Source of the DNA: Nageia nagi
Lineage: Eukaryota; Pinophyta
Length of the DNA: 64,000 nt
Assembly (NCBI GenBank): GCA_050084985.1
Contig: JBITNC010000001.1
Location: forward strand, 130,820,001-130,884,000
Direction of reading: 5' to 3'
The notes below the pieces were generated by a model that was given only the letters and a program-made list of their open reading frames with translations, was not told the origin of the DNA and ran no database searches. A program made the position numbers and the translations under genes. Below, piece by piece: positions 24,605-37,494 of the stretch; position 1 is the stretch's first letter; each line of letters begins with the position of its first letter.

Positions 24605-25312
24605 ATAGTAATGAGCACAACATCATAACCTCAATATCATCCATGGCATTAATGAGTTGAATACAAATATAAATAGGTATTTTGATATTAAAGATAAACA
24701 GAGGAACATCTCTTACAATATCAATAAGATCCAACCCCTTAAAAGTCTACAACCATGAGATGTAATAATAAATATCTACAAATGACTCGTTTATTAACCA
24801 AAAATATATTCACCTAATATCTTCTAGCATCATATTTCTAGTGCATAGGTAGACCTCTTCTTCAATTACATGATCAAATACCATATTTGTTTATTGCAAA
24901 ATGTTCAAAGCCTTTGTGATATCACCACCATCGACTCTCACTATTGCAAATAAGCCATCATATAGATTGCAATGTTGGAATAATCTTATGGAGATAGTGA
25001 CATATGAGAGCAAACCATGTGATCCTAGTGTATTTATCCATAATCCTATGTAATGAAAATTGAGCATCTTTTCTCATTGTATCTACCTCATCCAATAATA
25101 CTAGCTTCATATTTGACATTCCACTTATATTGAAGCTCTAAGTACTATCAAAATCCTAAATTGATTGCAAACATTTATTCCTAAATCATTAAAGGAATTC
25201 AATTCAAATATCATATTCTAATATTGACTTTTGTAAAACTTTCTAACCATGGCCAACATAGTGGAAGTCTTTCCCATTGCAGGTGGACCATAAAGAAAAA
25301 GATGAGGTAACC
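24605..25312 (-). pseudogene. RFC small-subunit (RFC3/36-kDa type) processed pseudogene
   Basis: Replication factor C is the AAA+ clamp loader that puts PCNA on DNA. Read from 25312 down, the line shows LPHLFLYGPPAMGKTSTMLA (Walker A; family GPPGTGKT), KFYKSQY, NMIFELNSFNDLGIN, MKLVLLDEVDTMRKDAQFSL (Walker B), MDKYTRITWFALICHYLHKI, IPTLQS, DGLFAIVRVDGGDITKALNI, EEEVYLCT, FWLINESF, then DLIDIVRDVPLFIFNIKIP and QLINAMDDIE. About 25 residues after IPTLQS are missing, including the SRC motif's end. There are stops and frameshifts but no intron-like gaps elsewhere, which fits a retrocopy. The N-terminal 40 residues of RFC are replaced by PPR sequence. Confidence 0.85.
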
Positions 25313-25880
25313 ACATAATCTCCAATCTCTAGAAATATTTTTGCAATCTACTATTTCAAATTAAAATATTTTTTAATGATCTACAAGTTTCATGAAAATG
25401 CATCAACATTCCTAATTCAGGTTTAATGGGTATATTGGTAGTGAAGTTCAAATCTTCCTGAGATAGTTTATGTGACCAAGAAGACCAATAATTTTTGCAT
25501 GAATATTCATTTTAGAAATATTGAAATAAGATTCTCTTATGATATTAAAGTATATTTACACCCCTCTTTCATATTATCTTCTTCTGCAACTCCCATGGTG
25601 GTGCATACTATAAGAATGCTAATAAGATCAAAAAGTTGGGTTTTACCCCTAATCAATGCATCATGGGTATCCTATGATTAATACATCCCATAAGATTATG
25701 GATCCACATTCTATGTACATGTCTATCAAGACACTCAAAACCATAACATTAAATGCAAACCATTTTCAACTACTCTTTGTTGTAAATCCATACTCTACTC
25801 TATAGCTCCCATGGCATGCATATTGGAGGATGTAGGAAAAGGTTGAAAAGTTTTCTTTTTACTTGCAACTCTCCCTTTCC
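25313..25880 (-). pseudogene. PLS/E-type PPR remnant fused to the RFC pseudogene
   Basis: Read from 25880 down: STFSYILQ, ACHG/MGAIE, SMDLQQRVVENG, FAFNVMVLSVLIDMYIECGS, then GVKPNF, and near the end NIPIKPELGMLMHFHETCRS with LKNI, which matches the E-domain line of plant PPRs (MPIKPxxxVWxxLLxACRxHxNxEL). The order is correct for repeats followed by the E motif. After LKNI a decayed run passes without spacer into LPHLFLYGPP of RFC. Several stops and frameshifts are present. It could be a read-through chimaera or an insertion of one pseudogene next to another. Confidence 0.75.
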
Positions 25881-26429
25881 CCTCCACTTTGTCTAAGCTA
25901 GAGCATAGCTAGTTACAAGTTCAATTCCAATGCCACCACCTCTTGGCATCTTGGAAGCTTTAACTCATTATCGATCTATTATTTGACTGAGTGAAAGAAG
26001 TAGTTTCATACGTAGTAAAAAATGGTTGTATCCAAGACCAATTATGTCCACTAATCAAGTGAATCCTCACATGTGACATCACTCATCAATATGTTGAATA
26101 ATATAAGTTAGGTTTTACGCCACTAAACTAGAATAATATGATATGACCACACATGGATGGTATGGAATAAGTTCAAGATTTAACTTCTCAAACATGGAAC
26201 CTTAGATTTCTCAATTGATCTAACACATGAAACCACTAACTCAAGCTCTCTTTCCTCCTTATTAACTTACTTCATGAATTCTTATTTGGGAATAAATACT
26301 TAGATTTTAGTATACAGGGATTAAGATAAAAATCTAGTCACCTAGGTACTATGATTGAATCCACTAATCCCATGATATTAATTTAGATAAATTTCATTTC
26401 TCTAAATTAATTTCTAACACCTATGTTGT
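25881..26429. other. Unassigned spacer
   Basis: Non-coding AT-rich DNA between the PPR remnant and the tandem array. It may contain further decayed PPR sequence on the minus strand, but I cannot support it. Confidence 0.35.
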
Positions 26430-28544
26430 ACTTTTTAACCTTAGGTGTTTTATCTTGATTTATCCGTAGGTCTAGATAAAATAAGAGAGCATAAAAGTTA
26501 GGATATGACATATTATTATTATTAAGGTACTTTATTATTATACCTTTTTCTTGAATGTTATGCTATTATGTAAATACCTAGTTATTTGATGTTGTAGTGT
26601 TGTGGAAATATCTTGTCATTTGACATTATGGTGATTGAAAAAACCTTTCTATTTTTTGTTGTGATGTTGATTATATCTTGATATTTGATGTTAGTAGTGT
26701 TCAAATCACCTTTTTTATTATAGTAGATGTTGTGGCATTTAATTTATGTACTTATAAATTATTAGATAATAGGGTGCCTTGATATTTATATATTTATATA
26801 TGTTGTTGGTACCTAGTTATTTGTTGAGTACATTAGGAACCCTATTATGATTTAATGATTGTTCGTATTTAAGGGCACCTTATTATTGTTAAACATAATA
26901 GGTGTTGTGGCATAATTATTTTGTTAGAGAACTTGATTGATTTATTTTATAGGTACATGGAGCATCATGTTTTATGGAAAATAATGTTGTGGAAGCATCA
27001 TGATAAATATATATGGCATCTATTGTTGATTATATTATTTAGTTGTAGAATTAAGGATTATATTCTAGTTGCTGCATTATGAAAGATGTAATAATAAAAG
27101 GAATTGTAAATGCATGTTGTTGTATATATGATTGTGAAATATGAGGATGTAATATATTTTAATATATATTATTAATAAAATAAGATTAAGGTAGCATTAG
27201 ATACCTAAGGGTTTCCCTTAAGAAGGGTAGTGAAAACTACCTATGGTCACCTTAGAGTTTTTCTTAGGCATAGATCAAAATCATGGTGTTATGTGTTAAT
27301 GTTCTCATATAATTATATATTACTTGTTACAAATTTTATGATTGATGTTTCCTAATTATTTTCAAATTATAGTGTTTTAAAATGGGTTAATATTGGTAAA
27401 AGATTCACATTATAGTTTACTATAGCAAAAGATTGGAAATGTTATAATGAGCAATATTGAGAAAGATATTAAGGTTGAGGAATTTTAAAATGAATAAACT
27501 ATCATCTAGATTTTGGTTTCTATATAAATAAGTTGAAATGTATTTAAAGCAATACTCTTGTAAATGTCACATAGATATTTAAATATGATAAGGAAAAATA
27601 ATACTTGATGATATAGATTTATGAACAAAATATTAAATGAATATTATTTCCCTTAAACTATTGAATTTATGAATGAAATAGTATGGGAATGATTAGTTAT
27701 ATTATGGTAAAGAGTTCATGATTGTAATGAAATATATATCTCTATAAGAAATACAAATGAAATAAATTTTGATTATACGAAACATTAGTCAATATGAATG
27801 GATACTAACTATTGTGGGTTTTATCCTTAATAAGACTTATGATTGTTAACTTTAGTGAAGAAGCTTAATTTTTCTCTTGTATATGTTCTTGGTACATATT
27901 TAGTTTTAAGATAAACTAAATAAAAATATCTTATGATTGTAATAATATACAAAAAGATTGGATTATATGACCTATGAATAGTTAAAACCTTACAAAGTGT
28001 CTTCATCATGAATAGATAATATTTTAAGATCAAACGTAGTGACTTATTCCTTAGGGTTTATGGTGGACATACATGTGGATTTGTTAAACAATTTATAGGA
28101 AATTAATGTAAAAAAAAAGTTAGCATGAAATTTGGGATGGATTAAGAGTGGATTTTACATTAATTTAGTTAATTAATTTGAAAGGTAAAGTGATTTAAAA
28201 TCACCTATTTAGCATATCCTAAATTGGATTTGATAATAATTTGGGAATTTAATAATGTGATTCAAATCCTATGCTAGGTGGGAGAAAGTGAAAATTAATT
28301 TAATATTAAATAAGAGGATAAGATTATATGTTCACTGATGAAAAATAAGGCTTCTTAAGGAAGATAATTTGTAGTTGGGATTCATGGAGGACCAATAGGA
28401 TTTAGGAGCTTCTTATAGAAGACAAGTTTTGGATTAGGTGGACTCCAAAAAAAAATAAATTGAAATGAAATGGCTTGCATGAAGAGAGGCATTGGATTGG
28501 GAGAATGTAGGTAAGAGGGTTATATTTTATTCTTTTATTTTAGC

Positions 28545-28741
28545 ACCAACTAATGGTGGCTTTGTTGCATTCAAAAACACTACTGAAGCATTTGTGTGTT
28601 CTCAACATAACATATATTTCTAGCATATTATTTACCATAATAAATTTGAGTGAAGTCCACTTATTATTATTTATCATGGATACCAATGTTGTGATTGACA
28701 TATATGTAAAATGTGGAAATGGGGGAGCCCATGATGTTTAA
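28545..28741 (+). pseudogene. Possible PPR fragment inside array unit 1
   Basis: The line reads LLKHLCVLNITYISSILFTI then INLSEVHLLLF and IMDTNVVIDIYVKCGNG. This fits one PPR L-repeat junction (family TFxSILPACANLxxxE...NxVIDMYxKCG) but is short and alone. It lies in the segment missing from array unit 2, so it arrived with that insertion or was lost from the other unit. Confidence 0.45.
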
Positions 28742-28969
28742 ACATTATGCAATTAATACTAAGCCATATTGAAATCCCTTTCTTTAGAGTACAATGATGG
28801 GTGGAGGTGTATAGTTTAAAAATGGTGAGTATCCTTCATGTGGGAAGAGAGTTATTGCAGGAAATGCATAAAATGGATTTTTTAATACATAGGGGATGCA
28901 CATAATTTATTTGTTGAGATGCATGATTTAGGAATACTTTTATGGTGTTCAAACTAAATGCAAGAGTGT

Positions 28970-29190
28970 AGTGAACACCCTATGTGCATGTATATAATAC
29001 TTTATGTGTATATATGAAACTTTATAAATATATGTAAAACCTATGCATATATATAGAAATCCTATGAGTATATCTATAAACCATATACATACATACATAC
29101 ATGCATATATATATATATATATATAATATGTGTGTATATGCAAAACCATGTGCATATATGTAAAACCATATTCTATTCATATATGTAGAA
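28970..29190. repeat. TATGTRTATA minisatellite with TACA and TA microsatellites
   Basis: Imperfect repeats of about 25-30 bases built from ATGTGTATATAYATAAAACC. Inside are (ACAT) repeats at about 29084-29103 and a TA run at about 29106-29124. The same minisatellite occupies the matching place in unit 2 (32430-32760). Confidence 0.8.
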
Positions 29191-30169
29191 GTACAACCTC
29201 ATTGAAAACAACCCTCTTGTTAAGTATGGTGATCTGGGGAAGGGAGTGATCAGTGTAGAGTGAGAAGGAATGTGAATATTTTGATAATATGTAGGATGTA
29301 GGAATATTTTTATAACTCATATTCAATTATTTAAGCATTACTAAAGGCATGCAATATGTTTTAAGATCATATGAAGGATTCAATGGTTTCATGAAATTTA
29401 CAACATGTATGTAGCCTTGATGAGACGAATTTGCCTTCAAAACATAGTATTAGGAGTGAATATAAAATGGGTTTTGTAAATTCCTATAGGAATGTATGTA
29501 AGTTATTCTATATTAAATTCTAATGTAAATCCAATTCTTATATCCCTCTACTACCAAGTAAGTGAAGGGTAGAAGCATAAAGATGACATACAACTACCTA
29601 GGCAACCCTAGAACATAATAATCTCTTAAGAACATTTAATAAGGTATTCATAATTATGTTCAAGGTATTAGATAATTTATTTTATTTTGAATTCTTGTAA
29701 CCATATTATATTATAAATTAGAATGTTTGGTATGAGAAAAATATTAGTGTATGTAACTATACACCTTGTTTATTAACAAGCAATGGTTAGTTTATGGAGA
29801 TAAAATAAATTATCCTATTCCTTAAGTGAGGAGTTATTTAATAATTTTGAGTGATGGAAATAAAAATATTATATGACTAGAATGATAATCTATGAAATAT
29901 TATCATGGATGTTACTTGATATTCTGAAGTCATGTTTGGCTAGTTTGTGTGGGAAACCTATTCTTGGGATAGGTTCTTAACATGTAGATATTGCCTTAGA
30001 AAGTTATGAAAGTATTAATCTTATACTTATTATGGATTATTATATTTAAAAGATTTATAAATCAATTGTAACCAATATAGAGGTATTTTTATGACTTATG
30101 TTCTTTGGATAAGAGAAATATGTGGAGTGGTAGGTAAAAGCATTGAGACCCAAACTCTTGGAATCTTTC

Positions 30170-33100
30170 CAAGGTTAAAATACCATCCAAGAACTATAGG
30201 ATTTTATTAATTCATAGAAGATAATATTTCATATGAATCTATTGAGGTTGGATACAAAGAAATATGGAATTCCTTGACATGATGTGATTATTAAAAATGT
30301 GCATACAAGGTAGCTTAGGTAGTTACCTGTAGTTTACATGCATGACACTATATTGGTATAATATCAAAAAACCATATACATGATATATATGTACAATGAG
30401 ATGAAGAAGTTATTAGGAAATTATGTATCTTAAAAAATCCTTAACCATAAGATATATATGATATGATACTCCTTTGCTAGGAATTAAAGTATGTAAAGGT
30501 GTATTTTATTATACTTATATTTATAATAGAACACTAGATTGATATTTGATTAGGTATCATGTTATTTGTAGCTTGTTTTGATGTTGATACCTTGTTGTTA
30601 TTTTGCTATTGATAATATTTTATCATTTGATGGTGATAGTATATTGGGGATATTTTATAATTATTAAGTTTCATAAGGGTTGTGATATATACTAAAGTGT
30701 AAATGTTAGAGGAATTTTCATTGATGATAGTGGTATGAGGATAACTTATCCTTTTTTATGTTAATAAATTATCAAAACATCTTATTAGTTGGTGTTGTGG
30801 TATTAAGATTACTTTTCCAATTGATTCCATGGTTTTAAGTTACCCTATCTTTGGATGTTATGGTATTAGGGAAATGGCTTGTCCTTTTGATGTTATGGTG
30901 TTATGTATACTTAATATTTATTTATGATATTAAACATTCCACTATATGATATTAAGAACATATTTCTAATTCTAGCTATAGGTGTTGCGAGCACCTTATT
31001 ATTATGATATATATTGTGATATCTTTCTCATGTGTTAAAGTTTTTTATCTAATTAGATACATTGATATTTTTTATTGGTACCTAGTGGTTTATTGAGAGA
31101 ATTAGAAACCTATTATTATTTTATGTTGTTGGTATTTATTGGAACCTTATTATTGTTAAGTATGATAGGTGTTGTGGCATAAATATTTTATTAGAGCACT
31201 TGATTGATTGATTTCGTAGTACATGGAGCATCATATTTTATCAAAAATAATGTTGTGGAAGCATCTTGATAATGATATATGGTAGCTAAATATTTGTTAT
31301 AGTATATGCATTATAGATACTAGAGGTAGGTTATGAATCATGTTGATTAAGCTCCTAATGTTTAGTTGTAGAATTAAAGATTGTGTTCTAGTTGCTACAT
31401 TATGAAATATGTAAGTGTAGAAGGAATTGTAATTGTATATTGATATTTATATGATTATAAAATATGAGGATGTAATATATTTTATTAGATATTAATAAAT
31501 TATATTATGGTATCATTATCTATTGAAAGGTTTCCCTTGAAGAGGTAGTGAACATAACTTGTGAATGCCTCAAGGTTTTTCTCAAGCATAGCTAAAATTA
31601 TGGTAAATGTATTGAAGTATTGTGATTTTCTTATTGAATTTTATGAGATACTTACTTTGTGATATTTACTGATAAAATTGATTTGGGATAATATGATGAA
31701 TCTAATTTAGTATTGATTATTCATATGTTATATGATTTACCTTTTATGTTTAATATGTATCAGATTGTGAACATTGGTAGTTATGTTCTTTTGATTATTT
31801 ACTCATGAATGTTTGAAATAGAAATGGAATAAATGATATGTTTGGAAAAGAGCTTATTTGATTCCAACCTCATGCTTGTAAGGTCTTGTTACAATAATTA
31901 GTAAGAGTATTAATATATATTTTTTTGAAATGTAATTTATTTCCTTATGGGAAATGTATAAAATACATATGAAACAACCTTAGTTGTGAATATAATTAGT
32001 TAAAATTCTCACAAGTTACTTAATCATGAATAGGTATTGTTTTAAGGTTAAAATAAGAATAATTCTAATATGATACTAAACAAAGGCTATGTGAAAAATA
32101 TACATATGCACACTTAGGTAATATATAAACTAAAAAAGTATACTAAGAAAAGAAAGATTAGAGTTTTTTTGTACCTTTTGAGTTAAGATGTCTTATTCTA
32201 CTTGGGAATCTAGATGAAAATTTAAGAGAATATTTGTATCTAAAAGAAGATAAAATCACTTAGTGTTTTAAGATCTTAAGTGAAATAGGGATAATTATTT
32301 TGGTTAAGTTTAATCAAATGGATACTTTATTCCTTAGGCCTGTTGTGGATATTGGTGTAGGCTTGTTAATAGATTTATAGTACCTTCTTATTTAATTATA
32401 AAAAATATTTTGGACTTAGGGATGGGTTAAAGTTTATGGATATACTCATAGGGTTTCTGCATATGTGAATGAGTTTTGGTATATACTCACAAAATGTATG
32501 TATATGTGAAACCCTATGTATATATCCATAAACCTTATATGTATATACATAAACTTTATATGTATGTCTCTAAATACTATGTGTATATACTTAAATTATG
32601 TGTGTATATTTAAACCCTATATGTATATACATAAACCTTATGTGTATATACATAAACTTGTACATGTATTTGTAAACCTTATGTATATATACATAAATTA
32701 TATGTGTATAAGCAAAATATTATGTGTATATATGAAATCCTATGTATATATTCATAAGTGTAGCCTCATTGAAAATGATCCTCTTTTTGAGTATAGTGAT
32801 GAGAAAGGGAGTGATCATTGTTACACAAGTAGAGGAAGATATATTCCAAATACTTGATACATGTGTTGCATGAATATATGCATATATATTTCACATATAA
32901 TACCTATATTAAATTATGAGGAGGCTAACAATAAAGAATAATTTCTCTCCAAGCATATTAAATATTTCAATGATCATGCCTAAAGATTTCTCCTAGGACC
33001 ATTATTAGAGTTGTGAAGAACCTTTGAGTGAATGATGATCACCATTTAGTAACTAGGTTTATCTCCAAGATTGTTGCAGGGGATATTATGTTGAGGGATG

Positions 33101-33850
33101 TAAATTGGTTCCATTATTTTAAATATGGAGATTATTGGTAATGCAATATCTAAAGAGTTACAAAATATGTTGATAGGAATATAATTTCTAGACCACAATG
33201 AAATGTTGAGAGGTAATAGTGATAAGGAAGGTAGCTATGGTGGTGTTGAGTCTTTCTAAAATGGAACTTATCTTCTAGGTACTCATCTAACCTTGTAAGA
33301 GATCTCCTCCTTATTTCATTTATTTGGTAGAAAATAATTTTAGAAAAGGATTTAATGGCCTATAAAATTATGGTAAAGTCTTATTAAACCTTCATAATGA
33401 GATTTATTATTATTAAAACTAATTATTAAAACTAATAGATAATTTATTAAATAAATTATATTATTATACAACTAGGAGACATTATTTAATAATGAAGAAT
33501 ATTCTAAAGGATGAATATACTTTGGCTAAATAAGTATACTACTTCAAAATTTCATAAATAATAAGCATATTTAGCTATATACTTTTGTATCATTGTTTAA
33601 AGGTAAGTTAAATATGTTACCTTAGCCATTAATGACATTCTATATATTATTGGTTGGGTATTGAAATAAATTGTTATTATTATGAAATAGGATTTAAGGA
33701 AAAATTTTATATAGTTGATACCTAAGATTTCCTAATTCATGATTTAGGTTGTCTAGAAGAAGAAATAATAGGGGATTAATTCCTATTTCTTGAATGATGC
33801 TAAGGAAAATAGGAAAACAAGAGCCTTGTGGTTAGTAAAATAAGTGATTT
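30170..33850 (+). repeat. 3.6-kb tandem array, unit 2
   Basis: Second copy. Offsets to unit 1 are 4323 bases before the unit 1 insertion (GTTGTAGAATTAAAG at 31365) and 3568 bases after it (CCTCATTGAAAATGATCCTC at 32765). The segment 30220-30560 (GAGGTTGGATACAAAGAAAT, CCTGTAGTTTACATGCAT) is matched at 33885-34240, which defines the junction to unit 3. No coding content. Confidence 0.75.
32430..32760. repeat. TATGTRTATA minisatellite, unit 2 copy
   Basis: About eleven imperfect copies of a 25-30 base unit (ATGTGTATATACATAAACCTT). It creates an apparent 113-codon reading frame (32516-32857) of Tyr/Ile-rich low complexity that should not be read as a gene. Confidence 0.85.
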
Positions 33851-35330
33851 AACCTTAAAAGTTAAAATGCCTATGAATGTATTAAGGTTGGATGCTAAGA
33901 AATGTAGAATTCCTTGATATGGTATGATTATTAAAATGTATGTACCTAAAAAATATGATAAATAGAAAGGTAACCTAGTACATAAATCATTTATATGTTT
34001 GAAGGTATATTACATATTTACCTGTAGTTTACATGCATTAAACTACATTAGCATGATATCAAACACCCTAGGCATGTTAGATCACCTAATGTGTTGAATA
34101 TGGTTATGAAGTGCTTAAGAAACTTTTCTATATGAGAATATTCAACCATAGGAAAATGTCATATGATGTTCCTATACTAGGAACCATGGTATATATGTTG
34201 GTGTGTTCTATTATATCTTTGCATTAGTAAAAATATACTTTATTGATATTTGATTAGACACCATTTATTTGTACCTAGTTATTTGATATTATGTTGTTAT
34301 AGAAATACCTAACTATTTGATATTATGTTGTTGTAGAAATACCTACTTATTTGATATTATGATGTTATGGAAACATATTATCATTTGGCATTATGGTATT
34401 AAAATATTACCTTGCCAATTGGTACCATGGTTTTAAGTTACCTTGTCTTTGTATTTTTATTGTATTATGGAAATATCTTATCCTTTTGATGTTATGCTGT
34501 TATGTACACTTTTCTATTTGTTTATAATATTTAACACTCCACTATATGATGTTAGGAATATCTTTCTATTTGTAGCTAAAGGTGTTGGGAGCAGCTTATT
34601 ATTCTGAATGATATTTTGATACCTTATTCATGTGCTTAAGGTGTTTGTGTAATTTGATACATTAACATTGGTACATTGTTATTTGTACGTAGTAGTTTAT
34701 TAGAAGCATTATGAATCTATTAGTATTATTATTTGATGATGTTTGTATTTAAGGGAACCTTATTATTGTTAAATATAATAGGTATTTTGGTATAAGTGTT
34801 TTGTTGGAGCACTTGATTGATTGATTTCATAGGTACATGGAGCATCATGTTTTGTTAAAAATAATATTGTGGAAGCATACTAATAACTATATATATGGAA
34901 ACTAAATATTTTTAATGCATTATGAATACTAGAGGTAGCTTATGTGTCATGTTGATTAAGCTTCTAATGTTTAATTGTAGAATTAAATATAATGTTTAAG
35001 TTGCTACATTATGAAACATGTAAGCCTAGAAGTAATTGTAATTGTATGTTGGTGTACATATGATTGCAAAAATTGAGGATGCAATATAATTTATTATATA
35101 TTAATAAAAATAGATTATTAAGGGTTTACCTTGAGGATAGAAATGTTAACTACTTATGAACACCTTAGGGTTTTTCCTTAGCATAGCTCAAAATCTTGTG
35201 TTATGGGAAATGCAATGGAGTATTTTTATTTACTTATTGAATTTTATAAGATGTTTTCTCTATGACATTTAATAAGAAAATTGAAATGGGATAATATGAT
35301 GAATCTGATTTAGTATTGTTTAGTTATATG
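33850..35330 (+). repeat. 3.6-kb tandem array, unit 3 (truncated)
   Basis: Matches the first 1.5 kb of unit 2 (TGTAGAATTAAATA at 34976, CATGGAGCATCATGTT at about 34834, AGGGTTTTTCCTTAGC near 35170). Similarity ends at about 35330, just after GATGAATCTGATTTAGTATT. Unrelated DNA follows, beginning GTGCACACACCC. Confidence 0.75.
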
Positions 35331-37494
35331 TGCACACACCCAAAAATTACCCTTTGACAAATGAAAGGAGAACAAAAAAATTAAAGTCAATTAAGAAGTT
35401 TACTATAGTCTACCAAATGCTAGTGTCCAACACCTAGATGCTAGTGACTCAAAGAAATCACTAACGTTTAGTACTTGGATGATGAAGACTTTGAAGTTGG
35501 CAAAATCAAAATAAAAATGGTAATATTAGAAGCATCTTAAGAAGAAAATAAAGGATAATGAATGATTCACCATCTATATCATATATCCCTACTTCAAATT
35601 ACAACCATGATAAATCTAGATAGGCTTTTCTATCCATATTTTTATCTCCAAAAGTGGAAACTTTTCTTGTTTATGAAATCTATAAATAAAGCCTTCAACC
35701 ATAAAGAAAAAGAACCTAGTTCAAATGCAAGATTACTCTATCGAAACACACACAGGTTTTATTGAGTTAGATGCATTATTATTTCACTTTTTATATACTT
35801 GTTTATGCTCACTTTATACTAATTTTATGGTATGGACATGTATGTTTGATGAGTTCTCTATTTGCATCTATGTAGGGTTAACAGGTGTGAAGTAGCTAAA
35901 CTTATCAAAGAGAGTCTTGAAGAGTTGAAGAGAACAAAGAAATCCATATTTTTCCTATAGGTTTCTATACATAATCCTCCAAACTTGTAGACACCAAAAT
36001 TAGGCCTTTTGTAAAAAGCCCTTTTGCAAGGCAATGAATAAAAATGGATTCATAATTTGTAATCATTTTGATGTCTACTCAAGAGTAATAAAAATATTTA
36101 TTTATTGTAACATGTCTTATATTGTATGCTTGTAGGGTTACTTTTTGGGTATGACATTCTAGTGCTAAAAGGAGGGCCCCTCATGTGTAAATAACATCAA
36201 TGATGAGATGCAGGGTGTTTTTTCTATGTTTTTATACATATTTTGGTGGTTTGAATCACATAGAAGAAAAATTGATCTCATGTTTGTGCTTTATGTGTTT
36301 TCATACTTGAATTATAGAGGCACCAATGATTTAGTATCAAACATCAATGACTTAAAATAGAATGCCAACTTCATTAAAATTCTAGTGAATTTTAGAAGAA
36401 GGTCAATTTTTTTATTCTCATCAATTTTGTAAGCACAACCTAGGAATTAAGATTAAGGATTAGGAATGAATACTTGTTTGTGATTCTCGGTACATTAATA
36501 CTCTTACCTATCTTCCTTACCACATTGAGAGGTGGTTGAAGGATTGTGACTCATAATGATGGGAAATAAACCTGCATTAAGGGAAATTCACTCACATTAA
36601 TGGCTTTTTAGATGTCTACCTTACCATGCTGAGAGGTAATCAATGGATTGTGACTCATAAAAATAGGTAATAAATCACATTTTAAACATTTCCTTTGGTT
36701 AATGAACTTAATTAAAAGGTAATAAATCTCATGGGAATCTAGATTAACTATTACATTAATTAAAATAATGTTTGAATCATTAAAAATATTTAATTAATGG
36801 ACATGTATGATTGAGAGGGTAAAAAGTACATTCATTATCATTTCATTTTTATTAAATGCATCATCATAAGACCTTTTACAATGAACATTAATGAGTTGGA
36901 AGTCATTACCAACCATTGAAACTTATTTTCTTATGTTCCCACCAATAAATACAATAAACCCTAGGGCCCAAACTTGGATATGAATACGGGGTTCATAGGT
37001 TAGAAATTGTTACTTTGCACTAAATGACTATGAAAATAGGGGTTATACTTGGATTTCATCACCAAGATAGTTCTCAACGGTATCCCCTAAGCCCCATTGC
37101 AATAAGGGGACCATTATAAGTACCAATTCATTACTTAGCCTTAGACTACTTAGAGGATTATCAGCCTACTTTTTCTTAAACATTTGAATAGATAAAATAA
37201 TTTAGGAAAATTTACAAGACTAAAATACACAATTCATATCATTCATATTAAAAAGATTAATTTAATATATCAAAAAAGCTAAAAAAGATAACCACACTAA
37301 AAAAGTGAGTGCACATATAGGCTATTTATGCATGTAATTATTTTCTTGCAAATATATATACAAAAAATAAAAATACAAGTGCTATGTTTGATGTTTATTT
37401 TATTTTACTTATAGTTTAGTAGAAAATAAAAGGAAAACCAAAAAAATCAACCAAATAAAAAACCAAGAGAAAATTGTTTATACCCATTCTCAAA
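35331..37494 (+). other. Region upstream of element C gag (LTR/leader not resolved)
   Basis: No coding similarity. It contains a 110-bp tandem duplication (36510-36575 and 36620-36680, sharing GAGAGGT...GGATTGTGACTCATAA) and a better-balanced base composition near 36950-37170. It should contain the 5' LTR and leader of element C, but I could not define LTR ends or a convincing primer-binding site. Confidence 0.35.

Larger units (their letters stand above)
26430..30170 (+). repeat. 3.6-kb tandem array, unit 1
   Basis: First copy of a long unit found again at about 30170-33850 and, partly, 33850-35330. Landmarks in order: ACCTAGTTATTTGATGTTGT series; ACCTTATTATTGTTAA; GGTACATGGAGCATCATGTT; GTTGTAGAATTAA (27042); GAGGATGTAATATA; AGGGTTTCCCTTAAG; a tatgtgtataTACATAAACC-like minisatellite (28970-29190); CCTCATTGAAAACAACCCTC (29197). 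It is longer than the other units because of an insertion of about 750 bases near 28150-28970. Confidence 0.75.

Noticed and set aside
28970-29190. CRISPR-like regularity of short repeats
   Set aside because: The units have no constant repeat and unique spacer. It is a simple AT minisatellite in a plant genome.
32516-32857. 113-codon open frame rich in Tyr, Ile and Met
   Set aside because: It is a translation of the TATGTRTATA minisatellite. The minus-strand frame at 28949-29155 is the same artefact.
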